Assembly (NCBI GenBank): GCA_949840885.1
Contig: CATKYJ010000003.1
Span: forward strand, 105,126 to 169,125
Length of the DNA stretch: 64,000 nt
Reading direction: 5' to 3'
Origin: an uncultured Acetatifactor sp.
Lineage (GTDB): Bacteria; Bacillota; Clostridia; Lachnospirales; Lachnospiraceae
Shown in pieces: positions 8,184 to 17,007 of this stretch. Both the position numbers and the translations under genes were made by a program. Positions within the stretch are counted from its first letter, which is position 1, and each line of letters opens with the position of its first letter. The notes beneath the pieces were generated by a model that was not told where the DNA came from, ran no database searches, and saw only the letters and a list, made by a program, of their open reading frames with translations.

Positions 8184-9752
8184 CTATGCCGCTCCCGGAT
8201 CCCGCCGCAGCACCCTCTTAAACACGATCAGGAAGCAGACCAGATGCACCGCAAAGGTCAGGCCCCAGCTGATGGGATAGGAGTAATACAGGCATTCCAG
8301 GGTATGGTAGCTGCGGAAGATGGTATATATCCACACCACCCTGAACAGGCATGCGCCCGTCAGGGACACCAGCATGGGCATAATGGCATAACCCATGCCC
8401 CGCAGCGCGCCTACAGCCACGTCCATCAGGCCGCAGAGGAAATAGGGGACACAGAGAAGTTTCATGCGCAGGATGCCGTACTCTATGACCGCGGGATCTA
8501 CCGTGTACAGCTTCAGCAGTGTCCCGCCGAACAGATAGGCCACATTGCCCATGACCAGACCTACCACCATCACCATCAGTTCGCATATCAGCAGCACCCT
8601 GCCGATCCTCTTATATTTCCTGGCGCCATAGTTCTGCCCGCAGAAACTGATGGCCGCCTGGTAGAATGCGTTCATGGCCGTGTAAACGAAGCCCTCGATG
8701 TTGCTGGCCGCCGTATTCCCAGCCATGGCAATGGAGCCAAAGCTATTCACAGAGGATTGAATCAGCACATTGGATATGGAGAACAAAGCCCCCTGCATGC
8801 CGGCCGGAACCCCGATCTGAACCATCTTGATCAGCTTGTCCGGCGCGATCCGCATCCCACTAAGTTCCAGGCGATAGGCACTGTCCGTGAGGATCAGGCA
8901 TCTCACCACCAACGCCGCAGAGATGGCCTGGGAGACCACTGTGGCCGTGGCCACGCCTGCCACGCCCATATGGAAGTTTATGACGAATATCAGATTCAGC
9001 ACTACGTTCACCACGCCCGCAACCAGCAGATAATAAAGGGGTCTCCTGGTATCTCCCACGGCCCGCAGGACGGCGCTGCCGAAATTATAGACCATCATAA
9101 ACGGCATTCCGGCAAAATAGATGCGCATGTAGAGAACCGAATGGGAAATCACATCGTCCGGCGTGCCCATCCAGTTCAGCGCCGGCTTGGCCAGGAAAAA
9201 CCCGAGAAAGATCAGGATGATACCTCCTGCCAGAGCGGTGGCGATGGCTGTCTGAACCATCTCTTTCAACTCCCTGTCCTGTCCCGCCCCAAAGAACCGG
9301 GCCACCAGCACATTTGCGCCCACGGACAGCCCGATGAAGATATTCACCAAAAGGTTGGTCAGCGACCCTGTGGAACCCACCGCTGCCAGGGCCTGGTTTC
9401 CCGCAAAGCGCCCTACCACCACGATATCTGCCGCGTTGAAGAGCAGCTGCAGGATGCCCGACAGCATAAGCGGTATGTAGAATATCATGATTTTGCCCAG
9501 AAGCGGGCCGTTGCACATATCAATCTCGTATTTTTGGGAGGAATCTTTTTTTGCAGGCTGCTTCCTCTCCACGGTCTGCTCCCGTACTATAGAATTCTTT
9601 CCGTTATTTCCGGAACTCTCTTTTTCCATGGAATATATCTCTTCTGTGGAATGCCTTTCTTCTGTGGAATGCCTTTCTTCTGTGGAATGCCTTTCTTCCA
9701 TATTCTCTTCCCAATCCCTTTCCTCTGGAAGCCGGACTGCGCTTCGTGCCAT
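8184..9752 (-). CDS. MATE family multidrug/toxin efflux transporter
   Basis: A 522-residue polytopic membrane protein of the MATE (NorM/DinF-like) family, which exports cationic drugs using a Na+ or H+ gradient. The conserved body starts at about residue 70 (GPLLGKIMIFYIPLMLSGILQLLF) and shows the typical NAADIVVVGRFAG and two six-helix halves. The first 65 residues are unusual: hydrophilic, with three tandem 6-codon repeats (EERHST) from the dispersed GGCATTCC repeat family, and absent from ordinary MATE proteins. The start at 9752 has GGGAG close upstream; an internal start such as the Met before CNGPLL is possible. Substrate cannot be predicted. Confidence 0.9.
   Translation of the reverse strand: MARSAVRLPEERDWEENMEERHSTEERHSTEERHSTEEIYSMEKESSGNNGKNSIVREQTVERKQPAKKDSSQKYEIDMCNGPLLGKIMIFYIPLMLSGILQLLFNAADIVVVGRFAGNQALAAVGSTGSLTNLLVNIFIGLSVGANVLVARFFGAGQDRELKEMVQTAIATALAGGIILIFLGFFLAKPALNWMGTPDDVISHSVLYMRIYFAGMPFMMVYNFGSAVLRAVGDTRRPLYYLLVAGVVNVVLNLIFVINFHMGVAGVATATVVSQAISAALVVRCLILTDSAYRLELSGMRIAPDKLIKMVQIGVPAGMQGALFSISNVLIQSSVNSFGSIAMAGNTAASNIEGFVYTAMNAFYQAAISFCGQNYGARKYKRIGRVLLICELMVMVVGLVMGNVAYLFGGTLLKLYTVDPAVIEYGILRMKLLCVPYFLCGLMDVAVGALRGMGYAIMPMLVSLTGACLFRVVWIYTIFRSYHTLECLYYSYPISWGLTFAVHLVCFLIVFKRVLRRDPGAA
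9620..9710. repeat. Tandem 18-base repeats inside the MATE gene
   Basis: Three perfect head-to-tail copies of an 18-base unit (TTCTGTGGAATGCCTTTC on the plus strand) are flanked by two variant copies containing TTCCATGGAAT and CTTCCATATT. They encode the N-terminal Glu-Glu-Arg-His-Ser-Thr repeats and match the dispersed repeat family found elsewhere in the window. Copy number could vary by slippage without breaking the frame. Confidence 0.9.
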
Positions 9753-9899
9753 GGTCTCCCAGTATATTCGTTCTTGCCGCCCCAGAAGCGGCGCATGGAA
9801 GCCGATATGTCTTCTGTCAGGAAACAGAGCCCCGCAGTCTGTGAACTGTAGCCTGCGAGACTCTCTGGTACAAATTTCTTATTCGTATCGGTCTGGATT

Positions 9900-10388
9900 C
9901 TACGATTGGCTATTGATGTAATTGATCAGCCCCTCGGAGGAAATGATTCTCTGCATGAACTCCGGAAACGCCTGTCCCTGGAAGCTGATGCCTCTGGTCA
10001 CATCGGTGATAACCCCGGAATCGAAATCCACCTCCACCTCGTCCCCGGCCTGGATTCCCCTGGCGGCCTCCGGGCACTCAATGATGGGAAGACCGATGTT
10101 GATGGCATTCCTGTAAAAAATCCTGGCAAAGGTCTCCGCAATGACGCAGCTGACCCCTGCGGCCTTAATGGCGATGGGGGCATGCTCCCTGGAAGAGCCG
10201 CAGCCGAAATTCTTGTCCGCCACAATGATGTCGCCCTTTTGCACTTTCTTTATAAACTCGCTGTCAATGTCCTCCATGCAGTGCATGGCCAGCTCCGCAG
10301 GATCCGAACTGTTTAAGTATCTCGCCGGAATGATGACGTCCGTGTCTACATTGTCTCCATATTTAAATACTCTGCCCTTTGCGTTCAT
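9900..10388 (-). CDS. leuD: 3-isopropylmalate dehydratase small subunit
   Basis: LeuD, with LeuC, converts 2-isopropylmalate to 3-isopropylmalate in leucine synthesis. At 162 residues it is the short (archaeal/clostridial) form, not the roughly 200-residue E. coli form. The swivelling-domain motifs are clear: [17 protein letters not shown] at the N-terminus and [15 protein letters not shown]. It lies 187 bases after leuC, and the gap holds its own candidate promoter. Confidence 0.95.
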   Translation of the reverse strand: MNAKGRVFKYGDNVDTDVIIPARYLNSSDPAELAMHCMEDIDSEFIKKVQKGDIIVADKNFGCGSSREHAPIAIKAAGVSCVIAETFARIFYRNAINIGLPIIECPEAARGIQAGDEVEVDFDSGVITDVTRGISFQGQAFPEFMQRIISSEGLINYINSQS

Positions 10389-10530
10389 CTTTTTCCTGTC
10401 CCTGTCATTCTGCCATGTCTGTAACGGAACTCCCGTTTTCTGAGAAGAAATCCGTTCTCCTTTCAGCGCTTTCGCATAACGACAAGGCTCTCCTTTCCTA
10501 ATATTCGCAATACTTGCTTAAGCCATATTT

Positions 10531-10558
10531 ATAATACATTTATAAATACCGCTGTCAA
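10531..10558 (-). promoter_or_regulatory. Candidate internal promoter between leuC and leuD
   Basis: On the minus strand TTGACA (10558-10553), a 16-base spacer and TATTAT (10536-10531) resemble a sigma-A promoter. It would give leuD a 5' leader of about 135 bases. That leader contains two SD-like purine runs (AGGAAAGGAGAG and GAAAGGAG) but no convincing small gene. Confidence 0.45.
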
Positions 10559-10575
10559 AACGGCAATTTTCTTCC

Positions 10576-11859
10576 TCAGCCAAGATCCGCCGGCTCGGAG
10601 ATTACGCCTGTCACCGCACTGGCTGCTGCCACAGCAGGGCTTGCCAGGTAAATCTCAGAGGACACATGGCCCATACGGCCCACGAAATTGCGGTTCGTAG
10701 TGGACACGCAGCGCTCGCCCTCGGCCAGGATGCCCATATAGCCTCCTAAGCAGGGGCCGCAGGTGGGCGTGCTGACGATAGCGCCGGCCTGGATGAAAGT
10801 CTTCAAAAGCCCCTCTTCCATGGCCTGCATGTAGATAGCCTGGGTAGCGGGAATCACGATGCAGCGCATGCCCTTTGCAACATGGCGGTCTTTCAGCACC
10901 TCCGCCGCAGTCCGCAGATCGTCCAGGCGGCCGTTGGTGCAGGAGCCGATCACAACCTGGTCTATGGCAATTGGCTCCATCTGACGAATCTCGTCAATGG
11001 TATGCGTGTTTTCCGGCAGATGGGGAAATGCCACCGTAGGCCGCAGCGCGCTCAGATCAATGGTATACTCTGCATCGTATACCGCATCCTCGTCCGCCTG
11101 ATAAATGGTATACGATCTGTCGGAATGTTCTTTGATATAGCTTTCCGCCAGCGCATCCACGGGAAAGATTCCGTTCTTGCCGCCAGCCTCTATGGCCATG
11201 TTGGCTATGGTAAAGCGGTCGTCCATGGACAGATGGGCTATGCCGTCCCCCACGAACTCCATGGATTTATACAGAGCGCCGTCCACGCCGATCATGCCGA
11301 TGATATGTAAAATCACATCCTTGCCGCTGACCCATTTGGCAGGCTTTCCGGTGAGAATAAACTTAATTGCCCCAGGCACCTTGAACCAGGCCTTGCCCAT
11401 GGCCATGCCGGCAGCCATGTCCGTACTGCCCACCCCCGTGGAAAACGCGCCCAACGCGCCGTAGGTACAGGTATGGGAGTCTGCGCCGATGATCACGTCC
11501 CCGGCCACGGTGAGCCCTTTCTCCGGAAGCAGGGCATGCTCAATGCCCATCTCGCCCACCTCAAAATAGTTGGTGATATCGTTCTTTCTGGCGAACTCCC
11601 GGACACATTTGCAGTGCTCCGCAGACTTGATGTCCTTGTTGGGCACGAAATGATCCGGCACCAGGGCTATCTTGTCCTTGTCAAATACGCCCTTAGCCGT
11701 GAACTTGTCCATCTCCTTAATTGCCACGGGGCTGGTGATGTCATTGCCCAGCACCAGGTTCAGATTCGCCTCGATCAGCTGGCCCGCCTCCACCTTGTCA
11801 AGCCCTGCCGCAGCCGCCAGAATCTTTTGCGTCATTGTCATTCCCATATCCATAACCAT
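10576..11859 (-). CDS. leuC: 3-isopropylmalate dehydratase large subunit
   Basis: LeuC is the [4Fe-4S] aconitase-type subunit of isopropylmalate isomerase. It is about 420 residues, the short class paired with short LeuD. Cluster ligands are visible in GSCTNGR and [10 protein letters not shown], with substrate-site [13 protein letters not shown]. Four ATGs occur in the first nine codons. GGAAAGGA favours initiation at 11853 or 11859, and I keep the longest frame. A sigma-A promoter lies 30-60 bases upstream and there is no room for a T-box or other long leader, so no leucine-responsive RNA is evident here. Confidence 0.95.
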   Translation of the reverse strand: MVMDMGMTMTQKILAAAAGLDKVEAGQLIEANLNLVLGNDITSPVAIKEMDKFTAKGVFDKDKIALVPDHFVPNKDIKSAEHCKCVREFARKNDITNYFEVGEMGIEHALLPEKGLTVAGDVIIGADSHTCTYGALGAFSTGVGSTDMAAGMAMGKAWFKVPGAIKFILTGKPAKWVSGKDVILHIIGMIGVDGALYKSMEFVGDGIAHLSMDDRFTIANMAIEAGGKNGIFPVDALAESYIKEHSDRSYTIYQADEDAVYDAEYTIDLSALRPTVAFPHLPENTHTIDEIRQMEPIAIDQVVIGSCTNGRLDDLRTAAEVLKDRHVAKGMRCIVIPATQAIYMQAMEEGLLKTFIQAGAIVSTPTCGPCLGGYMGILAEGERCVSTTNRNFVGRMGHVSSEIYLASPAVAAASAVTGVISEPADLG

Positions 11860-11887
11860 TCCTTTCCGTCAAAAATTTCTATCCTTG

Positions 11888-11916
11888 ATGATAACACAAT
11901 CATGGATATTGTTCAA
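11888..11916 (-). promoter_or_regulatory. Sigma-A-type promoter of leuC
   Basis: On the minus strand TTGAAC (11916-11911), a 17-base spacer and TATCAT (11893-11888) lie about 30 bases before the leuC start. Confidence 0.6.
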
Positions 11917-11950
11917 ACCTTTTTTATAGTAAGAAAAAATGCATCAATTT

Positions 11951-11993
11951 GCATAAGAAAGCGCCCCGCAGCTTTCCAGCAATCAGGGCGCTT
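11951..11993 (-). terminator. Intrinsic terminator after the 12032-12586 gene
   Basis: AAGCGCCC (11993-11986) pairs with GGGCGCTT (11966-11959) on the minus strand with a 19-base loop, followed by TTTCTT. It separates the sigma-fusion module from leuC. Confidence 0.55.
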
Positions 11994-12031
11994 CTTTCCT
12001 GTATCAAACAGTCCGGCTTTCTCTGTCAGCT

Positions 12032-12586
12032 TTATACATACCAGTGGATATTTCCTGCATTTGTCTGGGCTGAATTGCCTGAGATGTCAGTATTATAGAT
12101 TGTCAGCGACTTTCCGCCGTCAGCCAAATACTCTACATGGTCTCCGGAAATCCTCTGCTTGAAGTACTGGACACCATCGTTGTCATAGACAATGGTTGGA
12201 AGCGCTTCCAGAGGATCCTCCTTTTTCTCCGCCGTTCCCGAAGCGGCTACGCCAAAGAGCCTGCCGATCATTCTCAGCACATCAATTCCCAGGAAGAACT
12301 GGCATACAATAAAGGCCAGCACAGCTACGATGACAATGGGGACCAGAATCCTAAGTAACACTGTGCCCACCAGCCAGATGACTCCGTGAAATGCCGCGCC
12401 TCCCAGCTTTCCTTTGGCTCCCTCTGCTTTGATCAGCGTCTTCAGGACACCGATGATCGTCAGAATCACCGCCAATCCGGTAAAAAGCCCTGAGGCGAAT
12501 TCAGAGTTCTCTCCTCCCACGTTTCCTACCAGCACATCACATACGACTTTAAAGATGACGCCAACAATTGTGAATAAAAATCCCAT
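12032..12586 (-). CDS. Membrane protein of unknown function, downstream of sigma fusion A
   Basis: A 184-residue protein; the ATG at 12586 has GGAGAAAAAAG just upstream. Hydrophobic segments lie near residues 2-20, 35-52, 66-85 and 85-103 (for example LLRILVPIVIVAVLAFIVCQF). A soluble C-terminal part follows (about residues 120-184: TIVYDNDGVQYFKQRISGDHVEYLADG). I do not recognise the family. It follows the first sigma/ectodomain fusion gene across a leader that is nearly identical to the one after the second fusion gene, so it is a good candidate target or partner of that protein. Confidence 0.75.
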   Translation of the reverse strand: MGFLFTIVGVIFKVVCDVLVGNVGGENSEFASGLFTGLAVILTIIGVLKTLIKAEGAKGKLGGAAFHGVIWLVGTVLLRILVPIVIVAVLAFIVCQFFLGIDVLRMIGRLFGVAASGTAEKKEDPLEALPTIVYDNDGVQYFKQRISGDHVEYLADGGKSLTIYNTDISGNSAQTNAGNIHWYV

Positions 12587-12589
12587 CTT

Positions 12590-12782
12590 TTTTCTCCTTT
12601 TGCATACATTTCCCCCGCTCTCTATCAAAGTCTGTATCTTCCCCCCTTTCCGACCAGACCGCCGGGAGCTTTCGGACGCCGGCCCCGGGGTAATCCCGGC
12701 CGCCCGCTATATGCCTGCATATAGACTCCTGATATTGTATTCCCCGCGGAAAGGGAAGTCGGGACAATGCTGCAAAAGTTTT
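12590..12782 (-). repeat. Duplicated leader sequence, copy A
   Basis: About 190 bases between sigma fusion A and the next gene closely match the stretch at 21010-21216. The shared part runs from the TTTTGCAGCATTGTCCCGA region through TATATGCAGGCATATAG (a short palindrome) and a GC-rich segment with several complementary blocks (GGCCGGG / CCCCGG, CTCCCGG), ending in the ribosome site AAGGAG. A short frame opening MSRLPFPRGIQYQESICRH is kept in both copies for about 25 codons, then small indels break it. It could be a structured 5' leader, a promoter region, or simply part of the duplicated block. Confidence 0.85.
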
Positions 12783-14726
12783 TTACTCTATGATGACTTT
12801 TACCTGGAAATTTTGGTTGTAATTGTACCATGGATCCTTAAGGCGCACTTCCACCCAGTCCGGCGCACCGTCCGCTTCCTCCGGCTGTCTCAAGATCAAG
12901 AATACTCCTGCTCCTCCCATATGGGCGCTCCCGCCTTCGATCCAGTTGCCGTCCCTGTACAGTTCAAGCCATGTCTCCTGGTCCAGCTCAAAGGAGGCCC
13001 CTGCCTCCTCCCGGGGCTGATTTCCATAGAAGTATCTGGAATCAATGTAGGAATCCTGAAACAAAAGATTCCCCGCGGAAATCGGCTCCAGCATCAGTTC
13101 ATACACGAATGTAGGCTCCAGCGCATAGTTCACAACCCAATCTTCGCCATCTTCATAGACGATCTCATCCCCCGTTTCATAATACTCCATATGGACACCT
13201 GTCAAATGGTAACCTGAACCATCGGGAAACAGCAGTGTCTCATCACAGGCAACGGTTCCCCCCTTTTCTTTGGGGAGCGGTATATATGCCCCGCCTGAAA
13301 TCTGACTGCTCTCCATGCGCAGATAGGGGATCGTCATGGTGTACTCTCCCGGCTCCAGGGGCGGAAAAGTCAACACCACCTCATCCAGCCCCCAAAAGCC
13401 GCAGTCGATCCAGTTCGCTTCCCATACAGTCCCATCCGCTCCCGTCAATGTGACCATTTTCCTGTCACCCCTGTCCACCAGATAGGGGGAAAGCCCATAT
13501 TTACCAGCATCCAGCCCCTCATTTAGGAGATACAGGGAAAATTTGGTCTCTTCCTCATTTCTGATACCAGGGCAAACCACAAATCCAGTGTCCCCGAAAG
13601 GATGAAAGGCCCCAACAGCGGAAATATCCTCCTGTACCGAAACCCTGGACAATGTCACGGTAAACTTCGGGTTAGGACCCTGGAGGTTCAGGGGCTTTGT
13701 ATGCATTACCTCTTCCTCTCCCTCCCACGTTGAGTAAGTGAACGTATCGTCAGAATACCGCTCAACTGCTGCCAGTTCAATCTCTATCGTAAAGCTTTCC
13801 GGCAATTCCTCCTCTGGCTGCCATGTCTTTATCAACTGCATATTCTCATAATTATGTTTGGTCTCACATAATTCCAGCGGTAAATCCTTTACCTCAAGCG
13901 CATTTATATAGGCCTGATACACGGCATTCTGCCTGGTCCTTTCCTCCTCATTCTCCGGCTCCTTGTCCGGTTTGTAGTCGATGCTGAAGTACATGTGCCC
14001 GTCTCTGTATGCCACGTTGTCCACAGAGAACGTAAAGCCATCCGCCCAGCAGGGATCCGAAACTTCCGTCATCCGGTAGATCGGATTCTCCTCAGACCAG
14101 CTGAAGCCCACGCCCTCCGCGAACTGGAAGTACCTGCTTACGATGACCGCACATGCCGCCAGCAGCAGCATGATAAGGCCGATGACCAGAATCTTCCACA
14201 GCTTCTTTAAGCTGCGCTGCCCGCGTTTTTTCACAGTCTCATAGTTCAGGGCCAGTTTCTCTGCGATTTCCTGGTAGGACAGGCCCTGGTAATACTTCAT
14301 CCGGATGATCTGGCTGTCCACGGGATCCAGCGCTTCTATGGCTGCCTCCAATTCCTCCCGCGTATACTCCCCGTCTCCCGGACCTCCGAAAGCTTCCTGT
14401 CCGTCCTCTTTCCATGCCTGCTCCCCGGAGGCGGCGCTCTCTGCCCTCTCCCTGCGGCAGTTGTCCCGATAGCGGTTCAGGGCTTTTCTGTCCGCTATCA
14501 GGCACAGATAGTTCCTCAGGCTGCTCTTTGCCTCATCATATCTGTCCGCATGCAGACAAAATTCCGAGAATGCGTCATTCACACATTCTCGGATGTCCTC
14601 TGGATTCTGCAGGCGTCTGGCACATACGCTCCACAGCAGCCCCGTGTATGTCTCCAGCAAGGCCGCCGCGCCTTTGTTTTTATCCTGTTTTATCAGTTCC
14701 TGTATCTCCTGATCCGTGTATGCCAT
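12783..14726 (-). CDS. ECF-like sigma factor fused to a membrane-anchored ectodomain (copy A)
   Basis: A 647-residue single polypeptide. Residues about 10-90 are sigma region 2 (LLWSVCARRLQNPEDIRECVNDAF...LRNYLCLIADRKALNRYR). A Gly/Glu linker and sigma region 4 follow at about 120-175 (LDPVDSQIIRMKYYQGLSYQEIAEKLALNYETVKKRGQR). A single transmembrane helix follows (ILVIGLIMLLLAACAVIVSR, about 178-198), then roughly 445 residues that should lie outside the cell. The start of that ectodomain (GFTFSVDNVAYRDGHMYFSIDY) resembles DUF4179-type anti-sigma ectodomains. The sensor and the sigma factor would thus be one protein, needing proteolysis or membrane-tethered action. GGGGGCAGG precedes the ATG at 14726. 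Copy B is at 21217-23193. Confidence 0.85.
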   Translation of the reverse strand: MAYTDQEIQELIKQDKNKGAAALLETYTGLLWSVCARRLQNPEDIRECVNDAFSEFCLHADRYDEAKSSLRNYLCLIADRKALNRYRDNCRRERAESAASGEQAWKEDGQEAFGGPGDGEYTREELEAAIEALDPVDSQIIRMKYYQGLSYQEIAEKLALNYETVKKRGQRSLKKLWKILVIGLIMLLLAACAVIVSRYFQFAEGVGFSWSEENPIYRMTEVSDPCWADGFTFSVDNVAYRDGHMYFSIDYKPDKEPENEEERTRQNAVYQAYINALEVKDLPLELCETKHNYENMQLIKTWQPEEELPESFTIEIELAAVERYSDDTFTYSTWEGEEEVMHTKPLNLQGPNPKFTVTLSRVSVQEDISAVGAFHPFGDTGFVVCPGIRNEEETKFSLYLLNEGLDAGKYGLSPYLVDRGDRKMVTLTGADGTVWEANWIDCGFWGLDEVVLTFPPLEPGEYTMTIPYLRMESSQISGGAYIPLPKEKGGTVACDETLLFPDGSGYHLTGVHMEYYETGDEIVYEDGEDWVVNYALEPTFVYELMLEPISAGNLLFQDSYIDSRYFYGNQPREEAGASFELDQETWLELYRDGNWIEGGSAHMGGAGVFLILRQPEEADGAPDWVEVRLKDPWYNYNQNFQVKVIIE

Positions 14727-14785
14727 TTACGCCTGCCCCCGAAGTCGTTTTGTGTATTTTAAAATTTTCTCCATTGATACCCGGC

Positions 14786-14846
14786 TCACAAGCGGAAAGC
14801 GCCATAAATTGGCGGCATATATTACCGCCCGTGAGCATAGGCCAGC
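14786..14846. repeat. Palindromic 60-base element, copy 1
   Basis: ACCCGGCTCACAAGCGGAAAG ends this element on one side (written here as two parts: ACCCGGCTCACAAG then CGGAAAG) and CCGCCCGTGAGC on the other, so the ends are inverted (CTCAC/GTGAG, CGG/CCG). The same layout and most bases recur at 56356-56416. It lies between sigma fusion A and manA and is probably a REP- or MITE-like unit. Confidence 0.6.
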
Positions 14847-14864
14847 TTGCGGCTGCCCGCTTTA

Positions 14865-15821
14865 TCAGCTTTCCACCGTAGACAGGATAAGGCTCATATT
14901 TCCGTTCCCCTCCACCTTTCCATAGCCGCAGGGGATGATAAAGTGATCGCCTTTGCGAACCTCCGCTCCGTTCATGGTACCTGCTCCCTCCAGCACCGAT
15001 GCGGCCAGGAACGGATATTTCTGCTCAAATGACGCGCTGCCGTTTACATCCAGTTTGAAAATAGTATATTTCCCGCAGGCATATATCTGGTTCAGCTCAT
15101 TCTCCGGCAATCCATTTGCAGACTTTACGCTCTCCTGTGCGCTCTTGGCCGGAACCGTGATCACATCCAGGCTCTTGTCGATATGGAGTTCTCGGCTCTT
15201 GCCGTTCTGGAGCCGGTCATAGTCATAGAGCCTGTAAGTGATGGCGCTGTTCTGCTGGGTTTCCAGGATCAGTGTATGAGCCTTGATAGCATGTACCGTG
15301 CCGGGGTCGATTTGAAGAAAATCCCCCTTGTGGATGGGGATCTCCCGGATCAGTTCCGTCCATTTCCCCTGCCGCACCATTTCCTCCAGCTCTTCTTTCG
15401 TCCTGGCGTTATGGCCGATAACGATGGCCGCATCTTTCGCACAGTCACAGATAAACCAGCACTCCGTCTTGCCCAGGCTGCCGTTCTCGTGAACTTGCGC
15501 GTAGGCATCGTCCGGATGCACCTGGATGCTCAGATCGTCCTGGGCATCAATGATCTTGGTTAACAGCGGATATCTGTCATAGGGCAGATTCCCGAAAAGT
15601 TCCGGATGCTTTGCCCAAAGTCCGGACAGCTTCTCTCCCTGGAAGCTTCCGCTGCGGACAGTCCCGTCTCCCTCCGGATGGGCGGAGATTCCCCAGCATT
15701 CCCCGATGCCGTCTCCCTCTACCGGATATCCGAATTCCTCCCGCAGCCTGGTGCCGCCCCAGATATTATGGGTGCATACCGGGTCTAAAAAAAGCAGTTC
15801 ATGCAACTGGTTTTCTTTCAT
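14865..15821 (-). CDS. manA: Mannose-6-phosphate isomerase, class I
   Basis: Interconverts mannose-6-phosphate and fructose-6-phosphate, feeding mannose into glycolysis or GDP-mannose synthesis. At 318 residues it matches the short Bacillus-type ManA. Zinc-site and active-site motifs are visible: the QVHPDDAYA segment (metal-ligand Gln and His), EC of KTECWFI (metal-ligand Glu) and PGTVHAI. AGGGGG lies eight bases before the ATG at 15821; an upstream in-frame extension to 15944 lacks a ribosome site. It follows the ROK kinase gene by 133 bases, so the pair probably acts on mannose/fructose. Confidence 0.93.
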   Translation of the reverse strand: MKENQLHELLFLDPVCTHNIWGGTRLREEFGYPVEGDGIGECWGISAHPEGDGTVRSGSFQGEKLSGLWAKHPELFGNLPYDRYPLLTKIIDAQDDLSIQVHPDDAYAQVHENGSLGKTECWFICDCAKDAAIVIGHNARTKEELEEMVRQGKWTELIREIPIHKGDFLQIDPGTVHAIKAHTLILETQQNSAITYRLYDYDRLQNGKSRELHIDKSLDVITVPAKSAQESVKSANGLPENELNQIYACGKYTIFKLDVNGSASFEQKYPFLAASVLEGAGTMNGAEVRKGDHFIIPCGYGKVEGNGNMSLILSTVES

Positions 15822-15954
15822 TTCTTTTTCCCCCTTACATTGTCTTGCCCTGAAATGCCTCTCTTGCATTTCAGGGCCTGTTTTCTGCATTTTCTGCAGT
15901 ATGTACCTACTGCACATAGTCACTGATCTTGCACTTTCTTGCATTGTAAATCCA

Positions 15955-16827
15955 TCAGCCCAGCGCGTCCAGCCCCAGCTTGATAGCGCCCTTGATGCCC
16001 GGATCCTCCCCCAGAGCAGGCGGAACGATATATTCGTCGATTCTCTCCGTGATCATCTCATGGGCCACATACCCGTTCAGCAGGCGCTGCACTTCTTTTC
16101 TGACCATGCCGAACAGCTTCTCCTGATGCATCACGCCGCCCCACAGGATGATCTTCTGAGGGGAATAGGTCAGGATATAATCCGTGATCGCCTGGGCGAT
16201 ATAGTAGGCTTCCAATTCCCACACCTCGGCCCTGTCCGCCAGTTCCGCGGCCTTTTTGCCCCAGCGGGCCTCGATGGACGGCCCTGCGGCCAGCCCCTCC
16301 ATACAGGTCTTGTGGAACGGGCACTTTCCTTCATAGGTGTCCTTGGGATGCTTCATCAGCAGGATATGTCCTCCCTCCGGATGCACCAGACCGTGCAGCA
16401 GCCCGCCGTTTACATAGACGCCCACTCCCACTCCTGTTCCTATGGTAATATAAATGGCGCTGTCCAGTCCTTTCGCGGCTCCCCAGGTCACCTCTCCCAG
16501 CACCGCGCCGTTTACGTCCGTGTCAAAGCCTACCGGCACGCCCAGCGCCTCCTCAAATGCCCCTACGATATTGCAGTTACTCCAGCCGGCCTTGGGAGTC
16601 TTCGTGATATAGCCGTAGGTCTTCGACTTCCTGTCCAGGTCCACAGGACCAAAGCACCCGATGCCCAAGGCTTTGATGTCCTTTCCCTTATAGTAGGCTA
16701 CCATATCCGCAAAAGTCTCCTCCGGCTGCCTGGTAGGGAAAGATACCCTGTCCTGGATCACGCCGTTCTCATCGCCCACCGCGCATACCATTTTTGTACC
16801 GCCCGCCTCGATTCCTCCTATCAACAT
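15955..16827 (-). CDS. ROK family sugar kinase, probable fructokinase
   Basis: A 290-residue ROK kinase. The N-terminal ATP loop is IGGIEAGGTKMVCAVG, typical of Bacillus-type fructokinases. The sugar-binding/zinc region is HPEGGHILLMKHP followed by CPFHKTCMEGLAAGP, which holds the zinc-binding His and Cys residues. A second phosphate motif is TIGTGVGVGVYVNG. Predicted reaction: ATP-dependent phosphorylation of fructose, with mannose possible, at the 6-position. AAGGAGG lies eight bases before the ATG at 16827; the frame extends to 16983 but without a ribosome site. It is encoded just upstream of manA. Confidence 0.88.
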   Translation of the reverse strand: MLIGGIEAGGTKMVCAVGDENGVIQDRVSFPTRQPEETFADMVAYYKGKDIKALGIGCFGPVDLDRKSKTYGYITKTPKAGWSNCNIVGAFEEALGVPVGFDTDVNGAVLGEVTWGAAKGLDSAIYITIGTGVGVGVYVNGGLLHGLVHPEGGHILLMKHPKDTYEGKCPFHKTCMEGLAAGPSIEARWGKKAAELADRAEVWELEAYYIAQAITDYILTYSPQKIILWGGVMHQEKLFGMVRKEVQRLLNGYVAHEMITERIDEYIVPPALGEDPGIKGAIKLGLDALG

Positions 16828-17007
16828 GTCCTGTTCCTCCTTGACAAAATTATACGCAAGACCGCCAGACTTTACCTGTCTGCCTAAGGCAGGCATATGG
16901 CTGACAGCCTTTCGTTCTCTCACACGACTACAATTCCGTCTGATATGCAGTATATAATCTGGCTGCGGCACAGCCAATTCCACTGCGCGCTGCCATAATT
17001 AATGTCT

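Noticed and set aside
7899..9851. Long plus-strand open frame (about 650 codons)
   Set aside because: Antisense to the MATE gene and ruvA 5' end, with no family resemblance or ribosome site.
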